This document shows, one piece after another, positions 1 through 7,714 of a DNA stretch of 24,942 nt. Made by a program: the position numbers and the translations under genes. This stretch comes from JAZDEU01 sp043808545. Its GTDB lineage: Bacteria > Patescibacteriota > Patescibacteriia > JAZDEU01. The notes under the pieces are model-generated. The model saw nothing but the letters and a program-made list of their open reading frames with translations. It did no database searches and was not told the DNA's origin. The stretch's first letter is position 1, and each line of letters starts with the position of its first letter. The stretch is taken from assembly GCA_043808545.1 (NCBI GenBank), contig JAZDEU010000043.1, positions 1 to 24,942 on the forward strand, given 5' to 3'.

Positions 1-137
1 TGTCATTCCGACCGAGCGAACCAGACGCTCAAACGGCTGGTTCGTGAGTGGAGGAATCTGTTTATTAAGCCAAATTTGGTACTGTCAACAGATCCCTCGG
101 CTACGCTCGGGATGACAAAAAAATACTATTTCAACAG
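1..137 (+). repeat. REP-like 117-bp element with outer CTATTTCAACAG end
   Basis: A 117-bp element (1-117) runs from TGTCATTCCGACC to CGGGATGACA, so its ends are imperfect inverted repeats. It has an internal hairpin around CGAACCAG and CTGGTTCG. It is followed at 126-137 by CTATTTCAACAG, the right end of an outer palindrome whose left end lies before the window. An almost identical copy (3 differences in 117) lies inverted at 2766-2882. Confidence 0.85.
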
Positions 138-223
138 ATACTATTATAGTTCTTTCCATAGTTTTTTTTAAAAACCTATAAAAAGCTCGTCTATAATGAT
201 GGGCGAAGAAAGGGGATTTTCAG

Positions 224-277
224 ATGAAAAAGGGATTAGTGGCGATTTTATTGGCTCAAGTGCTACGCAACTTCTAA
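224..277 (+). pseudogene. 17-codon signal-peptide-like ORF, probable gene remnant
   Basis: A short ORF reads MKKGLVAILLAQVL and stops after 17 codons. It is preceded by a TATAAT box (192-197) and a purine-rich AAAGGGGA ribosome-binding-type sequence, which is rare in this window. The peptide looks like the start of a signal peptide. The rest of the gene is absent; the next bases run into the convergent sugar transferase gene. I read it as the 5' remnant of an exported-protein gene; a true short leader peptide is possible. Confidence 0.25.
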
Positions 278-305
278 TTTCAATTTCCTAGAAAATAATT
301 ATTTT

Positions 306-1757
306 TTACTCAACTTTCCGCTTCCGCAAAACCGCGAACGGAGTTTTTAATAAAATCGCAATGTCCATTTTTAACGACCAATTTTCTATATAATAAGTTT
401 CCAGCCTTACTTCATCTTCAAAATCTAAATCGCTTCTTCCTGAAATTTGAGATAAACCAGTTACTCCGGGCTTTACTTCAAAAAGCCGTTTATGATGTTT
501 TTTATATTTCGCAACCTCTAAACTCATATGCGGACGAGGTCCGATTAGGCTCATATCGCCTTTTAAAACATTAAAAAATCCAGGAAATTCATCCAAAGAA
601 AACTTTCTAATAAATTTTCCTGCTCTAGTAATCCGCGGATCATCTTTAATCTTATGCAAAGGACTGCATCTCGTATTCTTTTCGCAGTTCATCAGTTCCG
701 TCAGCATTGCATTGCCATCTTTCGTAGCGCTCGGACCTTCCCCATCGCACAATTCCGCTTTCATACTTCTAAATTTATAAAAAATGAATTTCTTGAATTT
801 CTGCCCGTATCTATAATCTAAATATAATATCGGCCCCTTAGAATCAATTTTAATAGCAATAGCCGTAGCAATCATAATGGGAGAAAAAATTATTATCGCC
901 ATAAAAGCTCCTATTATATCAACTATTCTTTTTATAATTCTCCCCCACCCGTCTAAAGGAGTTCTTTTAATCTCAACAACTGGAATATCAGCAATTGTGC
1001 TAATATCACTTTTTACAGCTTTAGTTCCGAACAAATCAGCTGTATATTTAAAAGAAATTTGCCTAGCGCTTGTAAAATCAAGCAGATTTAAAATTTCATC
1101 CTTATCCATATTTTGGTCTGTTTGAATAATCTCATCCACTTCTTTTTCTTTTACTATCTTATCTAACGCTCTCTCGTCAAACCTGTCAAACTCGCCCGCA
1201 ATTTTATATCCAAAAGCAGGATGGTTTAAAAACTCTTTTTTTATTATTGCCCCAGTTTTGCTATTGCCAACTAAAATAACTTTTCTATTTCCAATCCCTC
1301 TTTTCAAAAAAGCCCTTTGCGCATAAATTATAATAATTCTTCCAATAAAAACAAAAATAATCGCCACTATCCAGCCTGCTAAAACAACAAAACGAGAAGA
1401 AAAAAGTTCTCTTTTTAAAAAAATGTAAATTATTATCGCCATTACTCCAGTAGAACAAGCTAAAACAACATGGGAAAATTCATCAATAATTCTTCTAGCG
1501 CTTTTAATTTTATAAAGCCCCGCAAACGCAAATATAATAAGCCATCCTAAAGCTACTGGAAAAACAATTTCCATATATCTCCTAAACGGCAAATCGTATA
1601 AAACAGGGCTTAATTCCGCGTAAAAAGATTGGAATCTTATGTAATACGCAGATATAGCCGCGAGTACTAGCATTAAAAAATCTAAAGGCACTTGGATAGC
1701 GACAAAAACAAGTTCTGCTTTTTTCATAAAAATTTTTATATATAAACAAAGGGACAA
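306..1757 (-). CDS. Polyprenyl-phosphate sugar-1-phosphate transferase (bacterial sugar transferase family)
   Basis: This membrane enzyme should transfer a sugar-1-phosphate from a nucleotide sugar to undecaprenyl phosphate, the first step of building a lipid-linked surface glycan. About 483 residues. The N-terminal third has four to five hydrophobic segments. A Rossmann-like CoA-binding-type region with VILVGNSKTG follows near residues 160-230. The C-terminal catalytic domain shows one membrane anchor, FYKFRSM, the acidic pair in SLDEFPGFFNVLKGDMSL, and IGPRP, all diagnostic of the WbaP/WcaJ/PglC superfamily. The TTG start at 1755-1757 has AAGGA five bases upstream; an ATG at 1725-1727 (10 codons in) is the alternative but has no such site. 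A promoter lies just upstream. The sugar substrate cannot be told from sequence. Downstream glycosyltransferases in the window could act on its product. Confidence 0.92.
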   Translation of the reverse strand: MSLCLYIKIFMKKAELVFVAIQVPLDFLMLVLAAISAYYIRFQSFYAELSPVLYDLPFRRYMEIVFPVALGWLIIFAFAGLYKIKSARRIIDEFSHVVLACSTGVMAIIIYIFLKRELFSSRFVVLAGWIVAIIFVFIGRIIIIYAQRAFLKRGIGNRKVILVGNSKTGAIIKKEFLNHPAFGYKIAGEFDRFDERALDKIVKEKEVDEIIQTDQNMDKDEILNLLDFTSARQISFKYTADLFGTKAVKSDISTIADIPVVEIKRTPLDGWGRIIKRIVDIIGAFMAIIIFSPIMIATAIAIKIDSKGPILYLDYRYGQKFKKFIFYKFRSMKAELCDGEGPSATKDGNAMLTELMNCEKNTRCSPLHKIKDDPRITRAGKFIRKFSLDEFPGFFNVLKGDMSLIGPRPHMSLEVAKYKKHHKRLFEVKPGVTGLSQISGRSDLDFEDEVRLETYYIENWSLKMDIAILLKTPFAVLRKRKVE

Positions 1758-1774
1758 ATATATCCTTTTATATA

Positions 1775-1803
1775 ATTATACTATCACAAATTTGTCCCGT
1801 CAG
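1775..1803 (-). promoter_or_regulatory. Probable promoter of the sugar transferase gene
   Basis: On the minus strand TATAAT (1775-1780) stands 17 bases after CTGACG (1798-1803), a 4/6 match to the -35 consensus. The -35 hexamer lies inside the terminal arm of the palindromic repeat at 1794-1945, so the repeat may supply part of the promoter. An AAAGGA site follows shortly before the TTG start. Confidence 0.45.
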
Positions 1804-1945
1804 AGTCTCCTTGAATGCTTGAGCGAAAGCGAAAGCAGTTAAGGGACTCTGACGATTTGATATATTTTCGTCTCGTCAAAGCGTCAGAGTCCTCTGCTAA
1901 ATTTTTTGCTACGCAAAAATTTTATCATAGAGACTCTGACGGGAC
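1794..1945. repeat. Palindromic element, GTCAGAGTC family
   Basis: A perfect 16-bp terminal inverted repeat is seen: GTCCCGTCAGAGTCTC at 1794-1809 and its complement at 1930-1945. Two more internal copies of the core lie at about 1844-1854 and 1881-1892 in alternating orientation, plus a small hairpin around TTTTTTGC/GCAAAAA near 1900-1924. The element fills the gap between the two leftward genes. A related element is at 18687-18766. Confidence 0.8.
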
Positions 1946-1983
1946 GAAAATGTTTTTAAAATTTTATTTTTTTTAATCATACT

Positions 1984-2637
1984 TCAACTTTTATTCATCT
2001 TCCTATATAAAAAATAAGAATCAACAACCGGCCATAGAGCGAATAAAATCATAATTATTAACGGCCAAAATTTTAATGCTTTAAAAGGAGTTGAAAGAAT
2101 TAAAATAATTCCGGCTCCTGTGAACAATTTTCGTGCTCGCTGATGCGTCAAATCCCAAACCTCTTCAGAATGCAATGTCCACGGCGTCCGAATTCCGACA
2201 AAATAATTCCTTTTAAATTTCGGAAGCAGACTTCCTATGCTAATCATCAATAGTCCGAATATGGACAGCATAAAATATCTCGCGGGAAATGCGTTTTCAC
2301 TATTTATCCCAGCGTACAGAGAATAAAGATAAATTAACGAGTAAAACACGATTAAAATAACGCACAGCCAAAAATATGCTTCTCTAGATTTCTCTATGTT
2401 CTTTCTCAATGGATCAATAAAAGGAAGTCCAACCATTAAAAGATATATCCCTAAAATCAAAGAAGGAAAAAAAATAACAAGTATATTTTTAGACATATAT
2501 CCGTCAATTTTTCCAGCCGCGTTCCAATGAGATGGAACTTTTAACGGAAGGCATGGATAGAAAGCGAGTGTCGCCAAACCTACGATTAAAATAATTATAA
2601 TGGGAATAACTTCTTTTTTTGTAACTAATTTAGCCAT
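1984..2637 (-). CDS. SdpI/DUF1648 family membrane protein
   Basis: 217 residues with about six hydrophobic segments (near 10-29, 51-72, 89-108, 121-137, 171-187, 190-210). Between segments one and two lies HWNAAGKIDGY (37-47), the signature of DUF1648. The later loop has NYFVGIRTPWTL (144-155) and EEVWDLTH, the signature of the SdpI domain. In Bacillus subtilis SdpI gives immunity to the SdpC toxin and sequesters a repressor; most homologues have no known role, and no sdpC- or sdpR-like partner is visible here. It is transcribed toward the sugar transferase, with a palindromic repeat between them. The start ATG has no Shine-Dalgarno sequence. Confidence 0.85.
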   Translation of the reverse strand: MAKLVTKKEVIPIIIILIVGLATLAFYPCLPLKVPSHWNAAGKIDGYMSKNILVIFFPSLILGIYLLMVGLPFIDPLRKNIEKSREAYFWLCVILIVFYSLIYLYSLYAGINSENAFPARYFMLSIFGLLMISIGSLLPKFKRNYFVGIRTPWTLHSEEVWDLTHQRARKLFTGAGIILILSTPFKALKFWPLIIMILFALWPVVDSYFLYRKMNKS

Positions 2638-2681
2638 AAATTAAAAAAATTATCCATAATTTTATCCCCCTCAATAAAAAA

Positions 2682-2954
2682 TCAATTCCATCTAAACTCA
2701 CTGTAAAAAACTCTATTTTTTATATTCTCAATAACTAATCTGTATCTGTTGAAATAGTATTTTTTTGTCATCCCGAGCGTAGCCGAGGGATCTGTTGACA
2801 GTACCAAATTTGGCTTAATAAACAGATTCCTCCACTCACGAACCAGCCGCTTAGGCGTCTGGTTCGCTCGGTCGGAATGACATTTTACGACTATTTCAAC
2901 AGTATCTAAATATAAATAAACCGCGCTATAAATTTTAAACCTCTCGTTAGACAT
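2682..2954 (-). pseudogene. NUDIX-like N-terminal fragment interrupted by a repeat element
   Basis: The reading frame starts MSNERFKIYSAVYLYL, which resembles the first strand of many small NUDIX hydrolases (ERFKI.AAVYLLL). It then runs straight into the 2746-2902 repeat, whose translation is meaningless. Beyond the repeat it continues as VIENIKNRVFYSEF, which resembles the next NUDIX strand (xxNKVLLxRRF), then stops. No NUDIX box follows. Joining the flanks at the repeat boundaries does not keep one frame. I read this as a decayed 5' remnant split by the element. The NUDIX assignment rests on a short match and is tentative. Confidence 0.33.
2746..2902 (-). repeat. Nested element: CTGTTGAAATAG ends around a 117-bp REP-like core
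   Basis: Outer 12-bp inverted repeats CTGTTGAAATAG (2746-2757) and CTATTTCAACAG (2891-2902) enclose a core from TGTCATCCCGAGC to GGTCGGAATGACA (2766-2882). The core is the inverted twin of 1-117. The flanking bases read TAT on both sides, a possible 3-bp target duplication. Confidence 0.85.
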
Positions 2955-2962
2955 ATAAAATG

Positions 2963-3033
2963 TGGACCTGGGGGGAATCGGACCCCCGTCTCCGCAATGC
3001 GAATGCGGTGTACTGCCACTATACTACAGGCCC
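2963..3033 (-). tRNA. tRNA-Ala (anticodon CGC)
   Basis: The minus strand folds into a 71-nt cloverleaf. The acceptor stem is GGGCCTG with CAGGTCC and contains the G3:U70 pair that marks alanine tRNAs. The D arm keeps G18G19. The anticodon stem CCGCA/TGCGG closes the loop TTCGCAT, giving anticodon CGC for the GCG codon. The T stem is GGGGG/CCCCC with loop TCCGATT, so position 55 is C instead of the usual U. The discriminator is A, and CCA is not encoded (the next bases are CAT). Confidence 0.93.
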
Positions 3034-3118
3034 ATAACTGAATTATAAATATATTCTATATCATAAAATTTAATTTGACAACTGCGCGCAACCAAAAATT
3101 AAATTTTCTAATTTTAGA

Positions 3119-3262
3119 CTGTAGAAGAATCTTTTTTGTCATTCCGACCGAAGTGGAGGAATCTTAGATCACCTTTAACGCCGTTATTCTAAATGACGCG
3201 GAAGGCGCAATAACAGATCACTCGGCAAGCTCGGGATGACAAAAAAAATATATTCTTCTACA
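3119..3262. repeat. Nested element: TGTAGAAGAAT ends around a REP-like core
   Basis: Outer 11-bp inverted repeats TGTAGAAGAAT (3120-3130) and ATTCTTCTACA (3252-3262) enclose a REP-like core (3137-3241) running from TGTCATTCCGACC to CGGGATGACA. The outer end resembles CTGTTGAAATAG of the neighbouring elements but differs at several positions. Confidence 0.8.
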
Positions 3263-3291
3263 CCCTAAATTTACAAATCACTAATTCGTTC

Positions 3292-3425
3292 CTGTTGAAA
3301 TAGTCGCGTCATTCTGAGCCCGAGCGCCAGGAGGGCGAAGAATCCCAGAGTTTTTTTGCTTAACCACGGGATTCTTTACCCGCTAAAGCGGGTTCAGAAT
3401 GACGACGGAAACACTATTTCAACAG
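3292..3425. repeat. Nested element: CTGTTGAAATAG ends around a GTCATTCTGAG core
   Basis: Outer ends CTGTTGAAATAG (from 3292) and CTATTTCAACAG (to 3425) enclose a different REP-like core (3308-3403) from GTCATTCTGAGCC to GGTTCAGAATGAC, with inner GAAGAATCCC and GGGATTCTT. Together with 3119-3262 it fills most of the 435-bp space after the tRNA. The right end abuts the open but truncated SIMPL frame. Confidence 0.82.
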
Positions 3426-3468
3426 CAACTATTTAGTATATGATATTCCGCAGATAGAGGATAAAGAT

Positions 3469-4032
3469 ATGCAAATCGCTATTAATAAATTAAAAGAAAA
3501 AGCCACTAAATTTATATCTTTTCTTGAAACTCAGGGCGTAAATAAAGAGGAAATATGGATATCAAATTATAACAATTTTAAAAATGATATAACTGATGAA
3601 GCGGGGAACACTACCACTAATTATCAAGTTTCAGAAACTATAAAATTAAAGATAAAAGATAAAGATAAGGAAAAATTAACTGATAAAATAGTTTTTATTT
3701 CGGAAGAAGCTGTGAAGGAAGGTTTTGTTGCAAATTCAGGCGGAATGGGTTATTGTAATGGAAGCGATGTTGAGGGTGATAGGTTAGGATTATTTATTGA
3801 AGATAATAATGAGTATATTGAAAAGTTAAAAATAGAAGCATTAAAAGACGCAATAAAGCAAGCAAAAGAATTAACATCCATTACTGGATTAAGATTAGGA
3901 GAAATTTTTAGTGTTTCGGATTACACTTCATATCCGAGTATAAATTGTACGTATTTGGGTGGAGCATCTAATTTTTTAAATAAAGTTGAAATTAACGGAG
4001 CGATAAGTGTATATTTTGAGATAAGAAGGTAG
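3469..4032 (+). CDS. SIMPL-domain (DUF541) protein, N-terminally truncated
   Basis: 187 residues. The segment KLKEKATKFISFLETQGV followed by ISNYN matches the helix and strand of SIMPL proteins, and LTSITGLRLGEIFSVSDY matches their conserved C-terminal helix-strand. Family members are usually about 230 residues with a signal peptide and a first beta strand; both are missing here. The frame stays open upstream of the ATG (reading NYLVYDIPQIEDKD) up to the right end of the 3292-3425 element, so that element appears to have replaced the 5' end. A GAGG lies ten bases before the ATG. SIMPL proteins are envelope-associated with unclear function; without a signal peptide this copy would stay in the cytoplasm and is probably non-functional. 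Confidence 0.7.
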   Translation: MQIAINKLKEKATKFISFLETQGVNKEEIWISNYNNFKNDITDEAGNTTTNYQVSETIKLKIKDKDKEKLTDKIVFISEEAVKEGFVANSGGMGYCNGSDVEGDRLGLFIEDNNEYIEKLKIEALKDAIKQAKELTSITGLRLGEIFSVSDYTSYPSINCTYLGGASNFLNKVEINGAISVYFEIRR

Positions 4033-4104
4033 GATGATTTTAGATTTATGAGGAAATATTTTTTATTTACAATTTTAATTTATAATTCATAATTTAATTA
4101 GTGT

Positions 4105-4248
4105 CTGTTGAAATAATCTTTTGAATCGGTGTCAGGCACCTAATAACTTAAACTTTAAATTTCAAAAAAGGCTTAATGGACGAAAAATATTGATGGATAA
4201 AATTATGTGTGTAGGTGCCTGACACCTAAAGGTTGCGCTATTTCAACA
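4105..4248. repeat. Nested element: CTGTTGAAATA ends around a GGTGTCAGGCACC core
   Basis: CTGTTGAAATA (from 4105) and TATTTCAACA (to 4248) enclose a third kind of core: GGTGTCAGGCACCT at 4128-4141 and AGGTGCCTGACACC at 4213-4226. It sits in the 305-bp space between the SIMPL gene and fusA. The bases 4033-4104 hold nothing I recognise. Confidence 0.8.
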
Positions 4249-4274
4249 AAAACTAATTAATCAATTCAACGATT

Positions 4275-4330
4275 AATTCGGATGAATTCGTTTTCGGGGC
4301 ATTCGGATAAAATTCGTAGATTCGGATTAT
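4275..4330 (-). repeat. Half of a TCCGAAT palindromic element before fusA
   Basis: These 56 bases match the reverse complement of 15557-15612, the left half of the element before greA, at 53 of 56 positions. The copy ends TTCGGATTAT, eight bases before the fusA ATG. Confidence 0.82.
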
Positions 4331-4337
4331 AGTTATT

Positions 4338-6413
4338 ATGCCATTAGATTTAAACAAGTTACGAAACATTGGGATTATCGCCCACATTGACGCTGGAAAG
4401 ACTACTGTTTCCGAGCGTATTTTATTTTACACAGGAAAAAAACATAAGATTGGGGAAGTTCATGAAGGAGCGGCGGAGATGGACTGGATGGAGCAGGAAA
4501 AAGAAAGAGGCATTACTATTACTTCCGCGGCGACAACTTGCTTTTGGAAAGATTGCGTAATAAATATTATTGATACTCCCGGACACGTTGATTTTACTGC
4601 TGAAGTGGAAAGATCTCTGCGCGTTTTAGACGGCGGCGTTATTGTTTTTGACGGAGTTGCTGGCGTTGAACCGCAATCGGAGACAGTATGGCATCAGGCG
4701 GAAAAATATAAAGTTCCAAGAATGTGTTTTATAAATAAGTTAGACAGAACTGGAGCTGATTTTTATAAAGATGTTGAATCAATTCATAAGAGGTTGACTA
4801 AGAACGCTTATCCTTTGCAATTGCCAATCGGGATAGAAGCTAATTTTTCAGGTCTTATTAAATTATTAGAGAAGAAAGCGATTATTTATAAAGATGATTT
4901 AGGGCAAGAAATGGAAGAAATAGAAATTCCAGAAGATATGCGCGAAAAGGCGGCTAAATATAGAGATGAATTAGTGGAAGCGATAGTGGAAAATGATGAA
5001 GAGTTAATGAATAAATATTTAGCTGGCGAGGAAATTCCTTTTGATGATTTAAAAAGGACATTGCGAAAAGCGGTTATTGAAAATAAAATAGTTCCTATTT
5101 TATGCGGAACAGCTTTAAAAAATAAGGGCGTGCAAAATTTATTAGACGCGGTTTGCGACTATTTGCCATCTCCTTTAGATATTCCTCCAGTAAAAGGTTT
5201 TCATCCAAAAGATAAGGAAATGATATTAGAAAGATCGGCTTCCAATGATGAGCCGCTGTCTGCGCTCGCGTTTAAGATCGCGACAGATCCTTATGTTGGC
5301 AAGTTGTGTTTTATAAGAGTTTATTCAGGAAAAATAAATTCCGGTTCTTATGTTTTAAATACTTCAAGCGGAGAGAAAGAGAGAATCAGCCGCTTAGTCC
5401 GAATGCACGCGAATCATCGCGAGGAAGTGCAAGAAGTTGAATCAGGCGATATTATCGCCGCAGTCGGATTAAAAAGCACGACTACTGGAAATACTTTATG
5501 CGATATAGATAATCCGATTGTTTTAGAATCAATTACATTTCCAGAACCGGTTATTTCAGTCGCTATTGAGCCGAAAACTAAACAAGATCAAGAAAAAATG
5601 GGCATCGCGCTTAACAAGCTTTCCGAAGAGGATCCTACATTTAGAATCCGCACGGATGAAGAAACATTGCAAACGCTTATCTCTGGAATGGGAGAGCTTC
5701 ATTTAGATATTATTATTGATAGAATGAGAAGAGAATTTAAAGTAGAGGCGAATATTGGACAGCCGCAAGTTGCTTATAAGGAAACGATTAAAGGAATGGC
5801 GGAAGCGGAAGGGAAATATATTAAGCAGTCTGGAGGACGCGGACAATATGGACATTGTTGGATTAAAGTTGAGCCGCAAGAAAGAGGAAAAGGTTTTGAA
5901 TTTGTTAACGCGATTAAAGGAGGTTCTATCCCGAATGAATATGTCGCTCCAATCCAAAAGGGTGTTAAGGAAGCCGTTGATAAAGGTGTTTTAGCAGGTT
6001 ATCCGATGCTTGATGTTAAAGCGACTGTTTTTGATGGATCATATCATGAAGTTGACTCTTCAGAAGCGGCATTTAAAATAGCTGGCGCTATGGCTTTCCA
6101 AGCGGCGGCTAAAAAAGCAAAGATTGTTTTACTGGAACCGATTATGAAAGTAGAAGTTATTACTCCAGAAGACTTTATGGGCGATATTATTGGAGATATA
6201 AATGCAAAAAGAGGACAAATTCAGGAAATGACTGACAGAGGAAGCGTGAAAGTTATTGACGCGCATGTTCCTTTAGCGGCTATGTTTGGATATGCTACGC
6301 AATTGCGATCTATGAGCCAGGGCCGCGCGAGTTATTCTATGGAATTTATGCAGTATGCGGAAGTTCCGAAGAATGTGGAAATGGAAATTGTAGAGGGAAA
6401 GGGGAAGAAATAA
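4338..6413 (+). CDS. fusA: Elongation factor G
   Basis: EF-G is the GTPase that drives ribosomal translocation and, with RRF, recycles ribosomes. 691 residues, the usual bacterial length. The G domain is complete: AHIDAGKTT (15-23), RGITI (58-62), DTPGH (79-83), NKLD (133-136) and a GTA motif near 258. Domains II to V follow without gaps, including the domain IV loop region with GGRGQYGH and the domain V region with MFGYATQLRSMSQGRA. The gene stands alone, away from rpsL/rpsG. No Shine-Dalgarno sequence precedes the ATG; instead the TCCGAAT repeat reaches to eight bases before it. A strong terminator follows. Confidence 0.98.
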   Translation: MPLDLNKLRNIGIIAHIDAGKTTVSERILFYTGKKHKIGEVHEGAAEMDWMEQEKERGITITSAATTCFWKDCVINIIDTPGHVDFTAEVERSLRVLDGGVIVFDGVAGVEPQSETVWHQAEKYKVPRMCFINKLDRTGADFYKDVESIHKRLTKNAYPLQLPIGIEANFSGLIKLLEKKAIIYKDDLGQEMEEIEIPEDMREKAAKYRDELVEAIVENDEELMNKYLAGEEIPFDDLKRTLRKAVIENKIVPILCGTALKNKGVQNLLDAVCDYLPSPLDIPPVKGFHPKDKEMILERSASNDEPLSALAFKIATDPYVGKLCFIRVYSGKINSGSYVLNTSSGEKERISRLVRMHANHREEVQEVESGDIIAAVGLKSTTTGNTLCDIDNPIVLESITFPEPVISVAIEPKTKQDQEKMGIALNKLSEEDPTFRIRTDEETLQTLISGMGELHLDIIIDRMRREFKVEANIGQPQVAYKETIKGMAEAEGKYIKQSGGRGQYGHCWIKVEPQERGKGFEFVNAIKGGSIPNEYVAPIQKGVKEAVDKGVLAGYPMLDVKATVFDGSYHEVDSSEAAFKIAGAMAFQAAAKKAKIVLLEPIMKVEVITPEDFMGDIIGDINAKRGQIQEMTDRGSVKVIDAHVPLAAMFGYATQLRSMSQGRASYSMEFMQYAEVPKNVEMEIVEGKGKK

Positions 6414-6441
6414 AAAAATTCATTTAATAAAATTTCAAATT

Positions 6442-6476
6442 AAAAAAGCATGTCTGTGTTTGGTACATGCTTTTTT
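6442..6476 (+). terminator. Rho-independent terminator after fusA
   Basis: AAAAAAGCATGT (6442-6453) pairs perfectly with ACATGCTTTTTT (6465-6476) around an 11-base loop, and the T-run forms the tail. Because the stem begins with an A-run it can also terminate the converging leftward gene at 6509-7594. Confidence 0.85.
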
Positions 6477-6508
6477 GTTTTTGATAGAATTTGCAAAAAT
6501 AGTGGGAT

Positions 6509-7594
6509 TTAAAAAATATTATTAACACCTAATTCCTTGGCGATTTTATCGCACTCTTCTTTTAAACCATTTTTTAATATTTCCTCTTTTTTTATCGCTT
6601 CTTCGCGGCTTATAAAATTATGCCTTACTAAAACTGAAAGAGTAAAACCGTCGGCAGTAATCCCATAGTCTTTTAGATGTTGGTAGTTAACAAAACAGTG
6701 AAGTTTGCAGTCCATTCTCGCTTCTTTTTCTGATAGCGATTGCCATTCCATTTCTTTTTTTAGGGTTTCTATATTTTTATATGGATCATATTTTATGTAA
6801 TCAAAAAAATATATAGTTTTTGGTTTTTTGTTTTTGAATGAAACTTCTAAAAAAGGATTTAAATTTTTGCATCCTTCTGGCGATTTTGACGCGATGTTGT
6901 CCTGGACGCAGCAGTACATAAATTTTAAAGCATGAAAGATTGCTTTGAGCGTATTTAAAAAACCAGCAGGGCAATTTAATAATGAAAATGACCGTTTTAG
7001 TTTACTTAGCATACTTTTGAATGTTCCGTATGTTTCTCTTTCGGTTACGCTTGCATTGTCTGTGAAACGGGAAGATTTGTCTTCAAAATCAGTAGAACCC
7101 CATATAATAAAAGGGATATTTTGCTTTGTTGCCGCATTGATAATAAAAGTCCGCAAGTTGTTCTCGCAGTTTCCGCATATTTTTACGAATTTTCCAAGAT
7201 ATTTCGCCGCCATTAAAGCTTCTTTAGTTTGTTTTAGGCGAAAATCAGTAGCATGTCCTGTTATTAAATCCACTCCTAGTTTTTTGCAAATATTTTCTAC
7301 ATTTTTTTTAGCTAATTCTATTGTGAATCCGTTGTCAAAAAAAGCTGCTAATGGTTTTAATTCCAGTTTTTTTGCTATATAAAATAGGACATAGCTGCTA
7401 TCTTTCCCCCCGCTTAAAGGAACTATGCAATCATATTTGTTGTTTTTTCGCGAGGTTAAAAGTTCTAAAAGTTTTTTTTCGCCTAATACTTTTTTTATTT
7501 CAAGGTTGTTTTTTTCGCATAAATCACAAACCCCATTTTTAAAAGTGATGTCTGGATAACTGCATGGTATTATGCATTTTTTGCAAATTTTCAT
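6509..7594 (-). CDS. N-acetyl sugar amidotransferase (WbpG/PseA-like)
   Basis: 361 residues. Proteins of this family use ATP in a PP-loop fold to add an amidino group to an N-acetyl sugar, using ammonia delivered by a HisH-like partner. Seen here are an N-terminal cysteine cluster (C4, C7, C11, C23, C26) likely to bind zinc, the PP-loop SGGKDS (61-66), a second CGNC motif mid-protein, and a C-terminal segment ending LVRHNFISREEA, all typical of WbpG/PseA proteins. No HisH or HisF partner is in the window. The gene diverges from the first glycosyltransferase across a 120-bp gap, which supports a role in surface polysaccharide synthesis. The exact sugar is unknown; a thiolation-type activity of the PP-loop family cannot be fully excluded. 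Confidence 0.87.
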   Translation of the reverse strand: MKICKKCIIPCSYPDITFKNGVCDLCEKNNLEIKKVLGEKKLLELLTSRKNNKYDCIVPLSGGKDSSYVLFYIAKKLELKPLAAFFDNGFTIELAKKNVENICKKLGVDLITGHATDFRLKQTKEALMAAKYLGKFVKICGNCENNLRTFIINAATKQNIPFIIWGSTDFEDKSSRFTDNASVTERETYGTFKSMLSKLKRSFSLLNCPAGFLNTLKAIFHALKFMYCCVQDNIASKSPEGCKNLNPFLEVSFKNKKPKTIYFFDYIKYDPYKNIETLKKEMEWQSLSEKEARMDCKLHCFVNYQHLKDYGITADGFTLSVLVRHNFISREEAIKKEEILKNGLKEECDKIAKELGVNNIF

Positions 7595-7714
7595 AGTTAT
7601 AGAGATATTAATGTATTTTTCAGATGTAAGATGTTTGACTTTTTCCTTAACTTATTTAATAATAACTTATAGATGATTATTAATCAAGGCGGAAATTATT
7701 TTTTATTTTAATAT

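Noticed and set aside
1984..2637. A complete SdpABC/SdpI toxin-immunity system
   Set aside because: Only the SdpI-like protein is present; no toxin, maturation or repressor gene lies nearby.
1..4248. CRISPR array
   Set aside because: The repeats are palindromic, variable in length, differently oriented and not separated by uniform spacers, and no cas genes are present.
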